The notes under the pieces are model-generated. The model had not been told where the DNA came from. It saw only the letters and a list, made by a program, of their open reading frames with translations, and ran no database searches. Below are positions 8,078 through 18,000 of a DNA stretch of 45,646 bases, piece after piece. The stretch is from Staphylococcus simulans. GTDB lineage: Bacteria > Bacillota > Bacilli > Staphylococcales > Staphylococcaceae. The stretch's first letter is position 1. Every line of letters starts with the position of its first letter. The stretch spans positions 1 to 45,646 of the forward strand of contig NZ_PZGG01000015.1 of the NCBI RefSeq assembly GCF_003043455.1, read 5' to 3'. A program made the position numbers and the translations under genes.

Positions 8078-9670
8078 CTAAGAAATATCTTTGTATTTAA
8101 AGCCGACAATACCAGAAATGAATAATATTAACGCGATTACAAGCATAATAATGGTCGCAGACCAATCCATATCCGCAATCGGTAAGCGCGGCACATGTCC
8201 AAACGGTGTCACTTTTTTCAACCATTGCTTTATGTTTAATAATTGGCCTAAATATACGACTAAGAAAGAATAAGCTAAGTAGAGATAAACCAATAAACTC
8301 CCCTTCTTAAACCAACCGACAATACAGACAGCCAATCCCGCAAAGACTAATATCGCTGGAACAAATACTAATCCTGCAGTGATTATTTTATGGAAAGCGA
8401 TGGCTTTATCCATACTTGAAACAGCACCGATATACATACCTAGTGCAGCTAAGCTAATCATCAAGAAGCTATTGATCAGCCCAATCCAAATAAAGCTCAT
8501 AAAATAACGCGTACGATGTATAGGCAATGCCAGTACACTTTCTGTATGACTTAATTTGATTTCCTTTTGAATTTTAAAGATTGCCATTAACACAGGTATC
8601 GTTGAAACCATTCCCATAATTGCCATCAATATCGGCACAAACTGTTCAGCATAATTATTTCCTTTGCCCGTCAACATTCTTTGCAGAAGCGGATTGTCTT
8701 TAAAGAAACTTTCCAAATCACCGAATACTGAACCATAGGATAAACCTAGCATCAACATACCGATTGCCCAAACGATTATACCTGTACGTTGTAAACGTAG
8801 CTGTAAGCCAAAAGGTGATTTTAATAATAATGACAAACGTCTATGCCCTTTAAAGGTCGGCAATAATCCAGACTCCATATCACGTTGGCCATTCACTACC
8901 ATAGCCAAAAGCATTAAGACTACAGAAGTTACGCATAACGCTGTAACCGGCCACCAATGATTATGACTGTAAATATCTGCACGTGTTACCCAACCTAGCG
9001 GCACAATATAGGATAACCATGAAGCTGAAACATCTCCAATGGCACGCAGTAAATACATCACTAGTAATAAACTGATACTGATTCCTGTCGTCTGACTTTG
9101 TGTTGTAGTAAATTGCGCTACAAGTAATGCCAACATGCTTATCATAAAACCTGATACCGCAATAATCATGCCATATAACCATGCACCTTCAACAGTAAAA
9201 TGATCAATGCCGGTAAACATCAAACCTATGGTGATTGAAACACCTAATATTAAATTGATAAGACCTTGTTGAATTATCGTACTTAAGATTAATGTAGCAC
9301 GTCCTACCGGCAAAGCAGTCAACAAAGCTAAACGTCCCGCTTCTTCATCCCCTCTTGAATCTTTCGAAACAAATAAGATATTCATGATACTGACTAAAAT
9401 CACAGTGAACATTAACATCTCATAACTGAACATCGTCGCGATATTCATTTGATCCAAAGAAAACTTGCCAAGCATTGCTTCCATGGCAGGATTTTTAAAC
9501 ATTTCAAACAGCGGTGCTAAAGCTTGTTGATCTGGATACAAATTCGCAAATGACTGCGGAATCATAAGCGTTAATGCGACTAATCCCACTAACCAAAATA
9601 TGATTGCCCATTTATTTCGCTTTAAATAAAACAACATTATCCTAGAAAGTGTCAGTAGCTTTTGTGTCAT
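8078..9670 (-). CDS. ABC exporter permease (TnrB3-like)
   Basis: A 530-residue permease with about twelve hydrophobic segments in two homologous-looking halves (the second starts near GLQLRLQRTGIIVWAIGMLM). This duplicated ABC-2 layout is that of COG3559-type exporters, named for polyketide antibiotic export although substrates are mostly untested. The ATG at 9670 has AAGGTGAG just upstream and follows the ATPase stop codon by one base, so the pair is translationally coupled. Drug, lipid or peptide export is likely; the substrate cannot be read from the sequence. No TetR or two-component regulator sits next to it here. Confidence 0.82.
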   Translation of the reverse strand: MTQKLLTLSRIMLFYLKRNKWAIIFWLVGLVALTLMIPQSFANLYPDQQALAPLFEMFKNPAMEAMLGKFSLDQMNIATMFSYEMLMFTVILVSIMNILFVSKDSRGDEEAGRLALLTALPVGRATLILSTIIQQGLINLILGVSITIGLMFTGIDHFTVEGAWLYGMIIAVSGFMISMLALLVAQFTTTQSQTTGISISLLLVMYLLRAIGDVSASWLSYIVPLGWVTRADIYSHNHWWPVTALCVTSVVLMLLAMVVNGQRDMESGLLPTFKGHRRLSLLLKSPFGLQLRLQRTGIIVWAIGMLMLGLSYGSVFGDLESFFKDNPLLQRMLTGKGNNYAEQFVPILMAIMGMVSTIPVLMAIFKIQKEIKLSHTESVLALPIHRTRYFMSFIWIGLINSFLMISLAALGMYIGAVSSMDKAIAFHKIITAGLVFVPAILVFAGLAVCIVGWFKKGSLLVYLYLAYSFLVVYLGQLLNIKQWLKKVTPFGHVPRLPIADMDWSATIIMLVIALILFISGIVGFKYKDIS

Positions 9671-9671
9671 C

Positions 9672-10571
9672 TTACTCACCTTCTTTTAGCTGCTCGCCAT
9701 AGTATCGTAAGAATAAATCTTCTAAAGTCATCGGTTGGCTTTCTAATTTTTTAATATTGAAGCGACTTAAATATTGAATCACTGCAGTTGTTTGATCTGT
9801 ATCCACTTGGAATTGATAGGTTTCATTTTGTTTGGTTACATCATGTACTCCGGGTTGCGTTTCTAAATGTGTCAGTATCGCTTCGGTCACGACAGTAAAG
9901 CGTATACGTGTTAAATGACGCATCTCATCCAATGTTCCAGTTTCTATGAGTTCACCTTTACGAATAATCCCTACACGGTCACATAGTTGTTCTACTTCAG
10001 AAAGAATATGACTCGATAACAAAACTGTTTTCCCTCGGTCACGACACCCTTTCACATGTTTTTGAAAGACACGTTCCATTAATGGATCTAAACCAGAAGT
10101 GGGCTCATCAAAAATATAAAGGTCCACATCCATACTTAATGCGGCAATTAACGCAACCTTTTGACGGTTCCCTTTTGAATACGTGCTGCATTTTTTATGA
10201 ATATCCAGTTCAAAATCTCGAATCAACATTTGTTTACGTTCATGATTCACAGATTTTTGTAAACTCAATAAGAACTCAATGACTTCTCCGCCTGTCAAAT
10301 TCGGCCATAAATTCACATCACCAGGTACATACGCAATATGTTCATGTATAGAGACCGCTTCTTTAAACGCGTCCTTGCCAAACAATGTGACAGTCCCAGA
10401 ACTTGGTTTTAACTGCCCTAGAATTGTCTTAATAGTCGTAGATTTACCTGAGCCATTTGGACCGATAAAGCCAAAAATTTCTCCTTCTTCAACGGCCATA
10501 TTTAATTTAGAAAGTGCTTCAAATTTACCGAAGCGTTTTGTAAGATTATTAATTTCTAAAACTGATGCCAT
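9672..10571 (-). CDS. ABC exporter ATP-binding protein
   Basis: A 299-residue ABC ATPase. It shows Walker A GPNGSGKSTTIKTILG near residue 37, a signature motif in the weakened form YSKGNRQKVALIAALS, Walker B DLYIFDEPTSGLDPL and the H-loop LLSSHILSE, followed by the C-terminal domain common to drug and antibiotic exporters of the CcmA group. The ATG at 10571 has AAGAAGGTGATC upstream and yields MASVLEINNLTKRF; an extension of ten residues lacks support. Forms an operon with the permease gene directly downstream. The cargo is not known. Confidence 0.9.
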   Translation of the reverse strand: MASVLEINNLTKRFGKFEALSKLNMAVEEGEIFGFIGPNGSGKSTTIKTILGQLKPSSGTVTLFGKDAFKEAVSIHEHIAYVPGDVNLWPNLTGGEVIEFLLSLQKSVNHERKQMLIRDFELDIHKKCSTYSKGNRQKVALIAALSMDVDLYIFDEPTSGLDPLMERVFQKHVKGCRDRGKTVLLSSHILSEVEQLCDRVGIIRKGELIETGTLDEMRHLTRIRFTVVTEAILTHLETQPGVHDVTKQNETYQFQVDTDQTTAVIQYLSRFNIKKLESQPMTLEDLFLRYYGEQLKEGE

Positions 10572-10659
10572 ATAGATCACCTTCTTATTTCTATTATCCA
10601 TCTATAAAACTTGATTCCATTATACACTTGTTTTATTTATGAAAACTGACTTTAAAAAG

Positions 10660-10686
10660 AAGGACATCCCTAGAAAGAATGTCCTT
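10660..10686 (-). terminator. Terminator of the lipoprotein gene
   Basis: AAGGACAT (10660-10667) pairs with ATGTCCTT (10679-10686). On the minus strand the stem is followed by CTTTTTAAAG. Located just after the stop of the gene ending at 10694. Confidence 0.7.
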
Positions 10687-10693
10687 AACACTA

Positions 10694-11362
10694 TTATTTG
10701 AATGCCCGTGTATCAATATTTTCTTCTTTTAATATTTTTTCTATTTTCTTTTGTTCACGCTGACTAGGTTTATCGTTACCTTTTTCAATAGCGCCGACTT
10801 CTTTCACAGAAACACGTCCATTCTTTGAAGATGCCATTGCGGTATCTATTTTCTCATCGATATCTCTGAGGTATTGATTGGAATTCGTAATATAACGATT
10901 GATTTTATGCGCATGTCCATCATAGCCTTTTGGCAAGCGATTTTCATTAATGTATTGCGCAAAGTTATTATCATTGGTACTTGCGAGTGCGCTCGCTTTT
11001 TCAATATGTTTCGCATCACTTTTAGAAATTCCTTCTTTTGAATGGAGCTTTTGTTGATAATGCTCATAAATGCGCGTGATATCATGGTCAGCATTTAAAT
11101 ACGTTTGAATATCTTGTTTTAATTCCGCTTTAGTCAACTTCTGATTCTTTTTCTTTTTATCAAAGATATCTGGATTTAAATCTAATTGTTTGCCTTCTGC
11201 TTTAGCAGGGCCCATGTCCTTCTTATGTTCTTGTTGTGTTGGTGCTTTCTGCGTCGGTTCTTGTTTGGCTTCTTGTTTTACTTCTTTTACTTCTGAAGAA
11301 GCACATCCTGATAATGTCAGTGTCATAGACGCAAAAAGCAATCCCGCTATATGTTTCTTCAC
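10694..11362 (-). CDS. Surface lipoprotein of unknown function
   Basis: A 222-residue predicted lipoprotein. The signal peptide MKKHIAGLLFASMTLTLSGC ends in a lipobox (L-S-G-C), so the mature protein would be lipid-anchored at Cys20 on the outer face of the membrane. A Lys/Glu/Gln-rich linker of about 40 residues follows, then a helical, charged domain with DNNFAQYINENRLPKGYDG. This recalls the staphylococcal lipoprotein group named NDxxF+F, but that match is only tentative. The start codon is GTG at 11362 with AAGGAGAAGG upstream. It has its own terminator and diverges from cycA. Confidence 0.75.
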   Translation of the reverse strand: MKKHIAGLLFASMTLTLSGCASSEVKEVKQEAKQEPTQKAPTQQEHKKDMGPAKAEGKQLDLNPDIFDKKKKNQKLTKAELKQDIQTYLNADHDITRIYEHYQQKLHSKEGISKSDAKHIEKASALASTNDNNFAQYINENRLPKGYDGHAHKINRYITNSNQYLRDIDEKIDTAMASSKNGRVSVKEVGAIEKGNDKPSQREQKKIEKILKEENIDTRAFK

Positions 11363-11465
11363 TGTTACCTTCTCCTTTGATTCTGCGTCTTATTATCTAT
11401 TCGCTCACTCAGTCATTTTTTACCCTAAATCTCGTGATGTATGATGTTGTCTTTCAAAATCATAT

Positions 11466-11479
11466 ATAAAACGCTTTCA
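11466..11479. promoter_or_regulatory. Candidate cre site between the lipoprotein gene and cycA
   Basis: On the minus strand the site reads TGAAAGCGTTTTAT, matching the cre consensus at 13 of 14 positions. It lies about 57 bases upstream of the TATAAT at 11536-11541 that probably serves cycA, and 104 bases upstream of the lipoprotein start, so it could act on either gene. Confidence 0.4.
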
Positions 11480-11535
11480 TTGAAATTTGATTTAGAAAAA
11501 TTAAAAATTAGTCACGCAACTCATTAAAGTTAGTG

Positions 11536-11541
11536 TATAAT
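11536..11541 (+). promoter_or_regulatory. Probable -10 box of cycA
   Basis: A perfect TATAAT followed by a purine start region. No clear -35 hexamer is seen at 16-18 bases. The transcript would have a leader of about 115 bases before the cycA ATG; no known riboswitch was recognised in it. Confidence 0.45.
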
Positions 11542-11661
11542 ACTTCCATACACATATTCTATTCCGTACAACATAAAAAGAAAATAGATGATATGCAGTT
11601 CGCAGTTTCACTCTGCACGCCATCCGTTCTCTATATAAAAACTACAAAGAGGTGTAACATC

Positions 11662-13035
11662 ATGGAAAACAATGATTTAAAACGCAGTATGACCAATCGT
11701 CACATTCAGCTGATCGCCATCGGGGGCGCTATCGGTACGGGGCTTTTCTTGGGGGCAGGGAAAAGTATTGCGTTAGCTGGGCCATCCATTCTTTTGGCCT
11801 ACATCATTATCGGGTTCTTCTTGTTCATTATGATGCGTGCATTAGGTGAACTTCTTTTATCAAATAGTCAATACAATTCATTTATTGATATTGCGGAAGA
11901 TTATTTAGGCCATATGGCCGGTTTCTTTACAGGTTGGACGTACTGGTTTTGTTGGGTAGCCACAGGTATTGCGGATATTACAGCTGTAACCAAATATATT
12001 AATTTCTGGTGGCCGTCTTTCCCACCTTACTTAACAGCGATTATCACAGTTTTCTTATTACTCGCGTTGAACTTAATGACAGTGAAAGCTTACGGGGAAA
12101 TCGAGTTCTGGTTTGCGATTATTAAAGTAATTGCGATTTTATTCTTAATCGTCATCGGTCTTTATTTAATCTTTACTGGATTCTCATCACCTAACCATAT
12201 TCAAAGTGGTTTCAGCAATCTTTACTCACACGGCGGATTCTTCCCTAATGGGGTAATGGGCTTCTTACTCGCTTTCCAAATGGCAGTATTTAGTTTCGTA
12301 GGGATTGAATTAGTCGGTGTTACAGCACGTGAAACAAAAGATCCAGAAAAGAACTTACCGAAAGCCATCAACAGTGTCGGTATTCGTATCATCATCTTTT
12401 ATGTATTAAGCTTAATGGTTATTATGAGTATCACACCATGGGATAGATTAGATCCTAAAGAAAGCCCATTCGTTAACTTATTCGTTTTAGCCGGTATTCC
12501 AGCTGCGGCGGGTATCGTTAACTTTGTGGTATTAACTTCAGCATCTAGTGCCGCAAACAGCGGATTATTCAGTAACAGTCGTATGGTTTATGGTCTAGCT
12601 GTATCAGACAGCGCACCTAAATCTTTAGGTAAAGCCAACCGTCATGGGGTACCATACAATGCTTTGATTTTCTCAGGGGTCGTATTATTCTTAGCCGCAT
12701 TATTGAACTATATTATTCCAGATACAGTATTCACAGTTGTAACTACAGTCGCAACAATTTTCTTCATCTTTATTTGGACAATCATTTTAGTTTGTTATAT
12801 TAAATATCGTAAAGCGCATCCTGAATTACATGCCGCTTCAAAATTCAAAAACTTCTTTGGTGTGATTGGTTCATACAGCCCCCTTGTCTTCTTCGTTATC
12901 GTGATTGCGATTTTATTCTTAGCGGAAGACACAAGAGTTGCTTTATACTTCTCACCATTCTGGTTAATCTTATTATTCATCGCATATAAAGTCGGCGGCT
13001 TTAAAAACCGTGGTTTGAATCGTATTAAACATTAA
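11662..13035 (+). CDS. cycA: D-serine/D-alanine/glycine transporter
   Basis: An amino-acid:proton symporter of the APC superfamily, 457 residues with twelve predicted membrane helices. The N terminus MTNRHIQLIAIGGAIGTGLF with its GGAIGTG substrate-binding loop, and the SFVGIELVGVTARETKDPEK segment in helix 6, are the classic amino acid permease signatures, and the sequence resembles staphylococcal CycA closely. It would import D-alanine, D-serine and glycine, which feed cell-wall synthesis and nitrogen metabolism, and D-cycloserine as an analogue. The ATG at 11662 has AAAGAGGTG upstream; the open frame upstream of it is leader, not protein. It ends at a strong hairpin terminator. Confidence 0.9.
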   Translation: MENNDLKRSMTNRHIQLIAIGGAIGTGLFLGAGKSIALAGPSILLAYIIIGFFLFIMMRALGELLLSNSQYNSFIDIAEDYLGHMAGFFTGWTYWFCWVATGIADITAVTKYINFWWPSFPPYLTAIITVFLLLALNLMTVKAYGEIEFWFAIIKVIAILFLIVIGLYLIFTGFSSPNHIQSGFSNLYSHGGFFPNGVMGFLLAFQMAVFSFVGIELVGVTARETKDPEKNLPKAINSVGIRIIIFYVLSLMVIMSITPWDRLDPKESPFVNLFVLAGIPAAAGIVNFVVLTSASSAANSGLFSNSRMVYGLAVSDSAPKSLGKANRHGVPYNALIFSGVVLFLAALLNYIIPDTVFTVVTTVATIFFIFIWTIILVCYIKYRKAHPELHAASKFKNFFGVIGSYSPLVFFVIVIAILFLAEDTRVALYFSPFWLILLFIAYKVGGFKNRGLNRIKH

Positions 13036-13052
13036 TACACAACACATAAAAC

Positions 13053-13088
13053 AGGTTGAGATTTCTCATGAAGTCTCAACCTATTTCT
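13053..13088 (+). terminator. Terminator of cycA
   Basis: AGGTTGAGA (13053-13061) and TCTCAACCT (13074-13082) form a perfect stem followed by ATTTCTAT on the plus strand. Confidence 0.7.
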
Positions 13089-13104
13089 ATATGGGATGCA
13101 AATT

Positions 13105-13140
13105 AAAAAGCCGGACCAGTTTAAGCTGATCCGACTCTTT
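13105..13140 (-). terminator. Terminator of ldhD
   Basis: AGCCGGACCAG and CTGATCCGACT pair with G-U wobbles around TTTAAG. The minus strand reads into CTTTTTAATTTG after the stem. The plus strand also has a T run, so it may work in both directions. Confidence 0.7.
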
Positions 13141-13171
13141 TATATAATAAAATAACTTCGACTCACAATAA

Positions 13172-14164
13172 TTAGTTCAAGCGTGTTGGTGTATCGCCTG
13201 TTTTGATGACATTAAGTGCAGCGTTTAATCCGCCTTCAACTAAGTTACGTACCGCTTCATCAGAGAAGAATGCGATATGTGGTGTTAATTGAATTCTGTC
13301 ATTTTCGATTAATTTTTTGAATGTTTCATCTTCAATTTCTTTACCAGTAAAGTCAAATGTGAAGTAAGGCATTTCGAACTCGTAAGTATCGACAGCTGCG
13401 CCTGTTAATTTACCTTCATTGACCGCATCGATTAATGCTTCTGTGTCTACAACTGCACCACGTGCTGCGTTAACTAAGATTGCGCCATCTTTGAATTTCG
13501 CAAACATTTCTTTGTTGAAGATGTGGTGGTTGTCTGCAGAACCTGGCATGTGTAAAGAAACGATATCCGCATCTTTAACTGCTTCTTCAATCGTATCTTT
13601 ATACTCTAAGAAGTCTAATGAATCATTTGGATATAAATCATAACCTACAATTTTAGCACCGAAGCCTGCGAAAAGATTACCAGTTAATGCGCCGATACGT
13701 CCTGTACCGATAATTGCGACTGTCATGTCTTTTACTGGTCTTGCCATAATTGTCGCATCCCAAGTAAAGTCATAGTCTTGAACACGTTTTTCAATACGTG
13801 GGAATCGACGTACAAGATTTAATGCAGCAGCTACTGAGTATTCCGCAATTGTTTCAGGAGAATAGCTAGGCACGTTTGAGATAATAATACCGTGTTTTTT
13901 CGCTAATTCTAAATCATACATGTCAAAACCTGCAGTACGTTGTGCGACTTGTTTGATGCCCATTGCTTCTAATTTAGGGTAAGCTTCTTTTTCAAGTTTG
14001 CCGAACTGCATTGTTGTAACGCCGTCAAACCCTTCAAGCTGATCCAAAGTATCATAGCTTAAGAAGTCATTTGAGAATGAAACTTCAACATCATTCTCTT
14101 TAGCCCAATTCAAAGCTACATCTTTTTCATAATCACGTGTACCAAAAAATTTAATTTTTGTCAT
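13172..14164 (-). CDS. ldhD: D-lactate dehydrogenase
   Basis: Reduces pyruvate to D-lactate with NADH, regenerating NAD+ in fermentation. The 330-residue length is exactly that of the D-2-hydroxyacid dehydrogenase family members in lactic bacteria and staphylococci. Seen are the NAD-binding [14 protein letters not shown] near residue 150, the catalytic Arg in [12 protein letters not shown], the Glu in [10 protein letters not shown] and the catalytic His in [12 protein letters not shown]. The N-terminal [11 protein letters not shown] is typical. The ATG at 14164 has a GAGGGAG box upstream. A Rex-like palindrome lies about 60 bases upstream, fitting induction when NADH accumulates. It is a single-gene unit between two terminators. 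Confidence 0.93.
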   Translation of the reverse strand: MTKIKFFGTRDYEKDVALNWAKENDVEVSFSNDFLSYDTLDQLEGFDGVTTMQFGKLEKEAYPKLEAMGIKQVAQRTAGFDMYDLELAKKHGIIISNVPSYSPETIAEYSVAAALNLVRRFPRIEKRVQDYDFTWDATIMARPVKDMTVAIIGTGRIGALTGNLFAGFGAKIVGYDLYPNDSLDFLEYKDTIEEAVKDADIVSLHMPGSADNHHIFNKEMFAKFKDGAILVNAARGAVVDTEALIDAVNEGKLTGAAVDTYEFEMPYFTFDFTGKEIEDETFKKLIENDRIQLTPHIAFFSDEAVRNLVEGGLNAALNVIKTGDTPTRLN

Positions 14165-14225
14165 AATTACTCCCTCAATTCTAAAAGTTGTATAGTAGAG
14201 TAATTCATATCCTATGTAGTATGTT

Positions 14226-14243
14226 ATGTGAATACATTCACAA
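14226..14243. promoter_or_regulatory. Candidate Rex operator upstream of ldhD
   Basis: ATGTGAATACATTCACAA matches the Rex consensus TTGTGA-N6-TCACAA with one mismatch. It lies 62-79 bases upstream of the ldhD start. Rex is the NADH-sensing repressor of staphylococcal fermentation genes; D-lactate dehydrogenase is a known type of target. The rest of the 350-base gap (14165-14518) is AT-rich and shows nothing else apart from the mnh terminator. Confidence 0.6.
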
Positions 14244-14471
14244 AGTCAATAGGTTATAAATTAATCTGAATAATCTGTCAAACTGATTATACTCCATTTG
14301 CGCACATTTGCATATATGATTGTTCAATACTTTTAAAATTTAGAATAACATTGTATATACTTCCGTCTATATACCGTGATTACAGAACAATTATTAGATA
14401 TTCAACACCTACGCCACTTTCACTTTTTGAGATAAATACGACAAAACAGCATTGATCTTGATTAAATTAAA

Positions 14472-14515
14472 AATACGCACGCTATAGCTTGAAAACTCAC
14501 TATAGCGTGCGTATT
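14472..14515 (-). terminator. Terminator of the mnh2 operon
   Basis: A perfect 16-bp stem: AATACGCACGCTATAG (14472-14487) with CTATAGCGTGCGTATT (14500-14515) and a 12-base loop, followed on the minus strand by TTTAATTTAAT. It lies right after mnhG2. Confidence 0.8.
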
Positions 14516-14518
14516 AGA

Positions 14519-14989
14519 TTAATCATCTTTCTTTTTATAACGAATAGTCGGCTGGCGTTCACCTTTAGTAAATTCTTCCGTTGCTTTACGTCTGCGTTCT
14601 GCCCGTAGCTTTCGATTTTTCTTAGCCTCTCTTTTATTATAAGCAATATTCAAAGAAGCCCCTTTTTGCGTATTATCTTTCATATACATATACGAGCCGA
14701 CATTATACGCCGTACGGACAATCATTTGTCCTGCCACTGGTGATGTCATGTATAAGAATAAAATAGTTAATAAAGTTCTGACACTGAAATAATCACGTGT
14801 AAACCAGAAATAAATAAACACACCGATTAAGGAAAACAACACAGATAATGTTGAACTTTTCGTTGCGGCGTGTGCACGCAAGAAGATATCGTCAAACTTT
14901 AAAATACCGATGGCACTGATTAATGCGACAATGGATCCCAACAAGATAAGGACAGCAGCGAATAAACTAACGATTTCGTTTATTATCAA
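14519..14989 (-). CDS. mnhG2: Na+/H+ antiporter subunit MnhG2
   Basis: The last subunit of the multisubunit Mrp-type cation/proton antiporter. The 156-residue protein has three membrane helices with the family motifs LGSIVALISAIGILKFDD and LRAHAATKSSTLSVLF, then a long basic cytoplasmic tail (about residues 110-156). This long tail is typical of staphylococcal MnhG2 (about 145 residues) rather than MnhG1 (about 118). The start codon is TTG at 14989, with GGAGG eight bases upstream inside the 3' end of mnhF2, so the two genes overlap by 23 bases. Confidence 0.9.
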   Translation of the reverse strand: MIINEIVSLFAAVLILLGSIVALISAIGILKFDDIFLRAHAATKSSTLSVLFSLIGVFIYFWFTRDYFSVRTLLTILFLYMTSPVAGQMIVRTAYNVGSYMYMKDNTQKGASLNIAYNKREAKKNRKLRAERRRKATEEFTKGERQPTIRYKKKDD

Positions 14990-15263
14990 AGATTCGTCCT
15001 CCTTCTACGAAACGTGAGATACCAATGGTACTCAAGAATGCGAGGATAGCGATAATCAAGCTCGCATCTAAGAAAGTTAAGGTATTTAAGACGATACTAA
15101 GCAAACCTACAATAGAAATAATCATTGCACCGATACTATCAAATGCGACTACTCTGTTAGGTGTTGTTGGTCCTTTAATCACACGTATCAAAGCAATAAT
15201 CACCGCAATACCGTAAATGACCAAAGCACTGCGTATCATCCAATCTATAACCATTTCAATCAT
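14967..15263 (-). CDS. mnhF2: Na+/H+ antiporter subunit MnhF2
   Basis: A small membrane subunit of the Mrp/Mnh complex, 98 residues with three helices. The motif [20 protein letters not shown] is the family signature (MrpF), and ISRFVEGG near the end matches staphylococcal MnhF2. The ATG at 15263 has GGAGGTG six bases upstream and overlaps the mnhE2 stop as ATGA; the upstream ATG at 15278 only adds five residues before this site. MrpF-like subunits are needed for assembly and have been linked to bile-salt efflux in some species. Confidence 0.9.
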   Translation of the reverse strand: MIEMVIDWMIRSALVIYGIAVIIALIRVIKGPTTPNRVVAFDSIGAMIISIVGLLSIVLNTLTFLDASLIIAILAFLSTIGISRFVEGGRIFDNKRNR

Positions 15264-15748
15264 TTGAGCACCTCCCATATCAAACGTTCATATTTCTTAA
15301 TCTGCTTGGTTAAAACAGCTTTGTCTTTTTCGGATACATCAATCGCATGGATGAAGAATCGACTGCCATCTGGTGATACCCTGAGTACGAGCGATCCTGG
15401 TGTCAACATAATTAACAGTGTTAATAAGGTAATCGCCCAGTCTCTTTTTAATGACGTTTCATAAATTAACAGCCCAGGGTTCATGTCATGTGATTTAAAT
15501 AAGATATAGTTGATGGTTGATAAACTTGATATCAACAGCTGCATATTATAAATCATGATGAACTTAGAAATAATCCAGACTTTCTTTAAGTAGAAAATAC
15601 GTTTAAAGAAAAACCGATGGATTAAATATACAATCGCAATCCCAATCAGATATCCCGCGATAAACGTAGATAAGTGGAATTTGTCTTCGTCTTGAAAGAG
15701 CGTCCATAAAACAGCAATTAAGATATTCAGTGTTAATTGGGCTAACAT
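15260..15748 (-). CDS. mnhE2: Na+/H+ antiporter subunit MnhE2
   Basis: A 162-residue subunit of the Mnh complex with two to three helices near the N terminus and a cytoplasmic domain containing [20 protein letters not shown], the conserved MrpE signature (usually TPGT/S). Its ATG overlaps the mnhD2 stop codon by one base (TAATG), and its own stop overlaps the mnhF2 start, so it is translationally coupled on both sides. Length agrees with staphylococcal MnhE2 (about 160). Confidence 0.9.
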   Translation of the reverse strand: MLAQLTLNILIAVLWTLFQDEDKFHLSTFIAGYLIGIAIVYLIHRFFFKRIFYLKKVWIISKFIMIYNMQLLISSLSTINYILFKSHDMNPGLLIYETSLKRDWAITLLTLLIMLTPGSLVLRVSPDGSRFFIHAIDVSEKDKAVLTKQIKKYERLIWEVLK

Positions 15749-17244
15749 TATTCCACCTCCACATTCGGGATAACTGATTTAACATAGTCGCTAGGATTTA
15801 AATTAAACTCTGCTGCGTGGTGTGCCACGTCCAAAATCCATTCGGCACAAAGTCCCATTAAGATAGTCGCAATCGTTAACAGAATCATCGCCATTAACTT
15901 ATGCGGTAAAATCGGTTGTTTCTGAACCACAGGCATCTCTTCTCTGCCGAAATACATATAGAAGAAGACTTTCAATAGACTATACATAGCAATCAAGCTT
16001 GTGATAATCATCAGTGCTACACCGACTACATATCCTTCAGCAAGTGCCCCTTGTATAATCAGTAATTTCCCAGGAAATCCGCTGAATGGCGGAACTCCAC
16101 CAATAGATAATGTGACGATAAATAAAATAATACCTAATGATGGATGTGTATGAATCAAACCGCCCATTTGTTTATAACTGCGGTAGCCTGTCAAGACCAC
16201 AAAGACGCCCATGACTAAGAATAATAAGGTCTTAATAATCATGTCATGACCAGCGTAGAAAATCGCACCTGTGACACCTGTTTGGTTTAATGTGCTTAAG
16301 CCCATGACTGAAAAGCCAATAGACAAGATGACTTGATATGCGGCTATTTTCTTCACATCTTCATAACCGAGCACACCTATGGCACCAATAATCATAGTAA
16401 TAATCGCCATATAATACATAAGTTGATGTGTAATATCAGGTTGTTGATCAAACAACAATACCATGACACGAATTAACGCATACACACCGACTTTCGTCAT
16501 CAGTCCCGCGAATAATGCGGCTAATTCTGTGTTTAATGCGGCATAAGCTTTAGGCAGCCACATAAACATCACTAACGCTGCTTTACCACCGAAGACGAAT
16601 ATCATAATAATCGCAATCATCGTCATCATTGGCGGTTGATCACTTTCAGTAATCCGCATCGCTAAATGACCGAAGTTCAATGTGCCGAGTGTGCCATATA
16701 AATAAGCGACACCGATTAAGAAGAACCATGAACTGACAACGTTCGTTACGACATAAATAACACTCGCGCGTAATTGTTCTAGTGTTTGACCTAATGTTAA
16801 TAAGACGAATGACGCAATCAACATAATTTCAAACATGACATACATATTGAAGATATCAGCAGTTAAGAAGCTGCCGTTGACACCTGTCAGCATAAATAGA
16901 ATAAAGGATGGTAAGAAGTAACGGTTCGCAATATGTTCACGCTTACCGAAACCGAAATAAATCACACATGTGACCACTAAGTTCGCAATTGTGACAAAGA
17001 AAACACTTAATGTATCACCGACAAATTGAATGCCAAACGGCGGTTGCCAATTGCCAAAGTTAATCACTAAAGGCTGATGTTGATAAACGTACGCTAACAA
17101 ATACGCTGAGACCGCTGTGTTAATCACTTGGATGGTAATCGCAATACGTCTTGTGACTATTAATCGTTCTTTAAAGAAGAATAAAATTAAACCTGTGACT
17201 AAAGGCAACAACAGTGGGATTAATAACAAATTATTCATCGACAT
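15748..17244 (-). CDS. mnhD2: Na+/H+ antiporter subunit MnhD2
   Basis: One of the two large subunits related to the proton-pumping NuoL/M/N subunits of complex I, with about fourteen helices over some 498 residues. It shows the catalytic-type Glu in [19 protein letters not shown] and the Lys-bearing [20 protein letters not shown] segment that form the proton path in this superfamily. Several ATG codons are clustered; the one at 17244 has GAGG six bases upstream, while the next at 17238 would give the familiar [12 protein letters not shown] start. The gene begins inside the 3' end of mnhC2. Together with MnhA it carries out the ion exchange. Confidence 0.93.
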   Translation of the reverse strand: MSMNNLLLIPLLLPLVTGLILFFFKERLIVTRRIAITIQVINTAVSAYLLAYVYQHQPLVINFGNWQPPFGIQFVGDTLSVFFVTIANLVVTCVIYFGFGKREHIANRYFLPSFILFMLTGVNGSFLTADIFNMYVMFEIMLIASFVLLTLGQTLEQLRASVIYVVTNVVSSWFFLIGVAYLYGTLGTLNFGHLAMRITESDQPPMMTMIAIIMIFVFGGKAALVMFMWLPKAYAALNTELAALFAGLMTKVGVYALIRVMVLLFDQQPDITHQLMYYMAIITMIIGAIGVLGYEDVKKIAAYQVILSIGFSVMGLSTLNQTGVTGAIFYAGHDMIIKTLLFLVMGVFVVLTGYRSYKQMGGLIHTHPSLGIILFIVTLSIGGVPPFSGFPGKLLIIQGALAEGYVVGVALMIITSLIAMYSLLKVFFYMYFGREEMPVVQKQPILPHKLMAMILLTIATILMGLCAEWILDVAHHAAEFNLNPSDYVKSVIPNVEVE

Positions 17245-17578
17245 CATCATCCTCACCGCGTAACGCCTCTATTCGGTTCACCCGTGTCACTTTATACGTA
17301 CGATAGACCAAGACAAGTAAGAATGCTGAAATCGCAAACCCGATAACAATCGCGGTTAAAATCAACGCTTGCGGTAAAGGATCTACATAATTACTGCCTT
17401 CATCGTTAATAATCGGTACTTTCGTGCCATCAAAGCCACTCATCGCTAAAATGACTAAGTTAGCGACATGTGTATAGATAGCAGTACCTAATACAATACG
17501 AATTAAGTTTTTCGATAAAATCATATACGTGCCTGCGAAAGTTAAAATACCAATAATGATAATGAGTATGACGTTCAA
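17231..17578 (-). CDS. mnhC2: Na+/H+ antiporter subunit MnhC2
   Basis: A 115-residue subunit homologous to NuoK of complex I, with three helices. Family motifs seen are [19 protein letters not shown]-like text (here [19 protein letters not shown]) and [20 protein letters not shown], the MrpC/NuoK signature. The start codon is TTG at 17578, overlapping the mnhB2 stop by four bases (TTGA) with GGTGAT five bases upstream. Length matches staphylococcal MnhC2 (114). Confidence 0.92.
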   Translation of the reverse strand: MNVILIIIIGILTFAGTYMILSKNLIRIVLGTAIYTHVANLVILAMSGFDGTKVPIINDEGSNYVDPLPQALILTAIVIGFAISAFLLVLVYRTYKVTRVNRIEALRGEDDDVDE

Positions 17579-18000
17579 CTTTTATCACCACTTATCGCAA
17601 GCATAATTGTCGTTACTGAACCGACGACTGTTAATAAAATACCGAATTCAAACAACGTCACACTTGAAAGATGCACTTTCTCTAAATAAGGCAATGTGAC
17701 ATAAACATCCTCATGCGACAATAAAGGGTGTCCAAAAAACATTGGCACGATTGCGGTAGCAATGGATAATAAAGAACCTGTAATCGTAACCGCTCTAAAG
17801 TCTAGTGGCAGTGAGCGAATGACCTTTTCAACATCAAAGGCTAAAAACATCAGGATAAACGCTGAACTGAAGACCAAGCCGCCGATAAAGCCGCCACCTG
17901 GATTATCATGACCCGCTAAGAAAATATAAGAACCGAAGGTCAAGATAATGAAAACCGCCACTTTAGAAATCGTTTCTAATACAATGTCATTTTCGTGCAT
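17575..18000 (-). CDS. mnhB2: Na+/H+ antiporter subunit MnhB2
   Basis: A membrane subunit of 141 residues, four helices, carrying the diagnostic glycine-rich motif [19 protein letters not shown] of MrpB. Length equals that of staphylococcal MnhB2. The ATG at 18000 has AAAGGG eight bases upstream; a GTG nine bases earlier is less likely. It begins inside the 3' end of mnhA2, giving a short overlap and probable coupling. Confidence 0.92.
   Translation of the reverse strand: MHENDIVLETISKVAVFIILTFGSYIFLAGHDNPGGGFIGGLVFSSAFILMFLAFDVEKVIRSLPLDFRAVTITGSLLSIATAIVPMFFGHPLLSHEDVYVTLPYLEKVHLSSVTLFEFGILLTVVGSVTTIMLAISGDKS

Noticed and set aside
10279-10575. A 98-residue plus-strand open frame
   Set aside because: Antisense to the well-supported ABC ATPase gene; no start signal.
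11533-11661. N-terminal extension of cycA
   Set aside because: It covers the promoter -10 box and lacks a ribosome site, while ATG at 11662 has one and gives the family-typical start.
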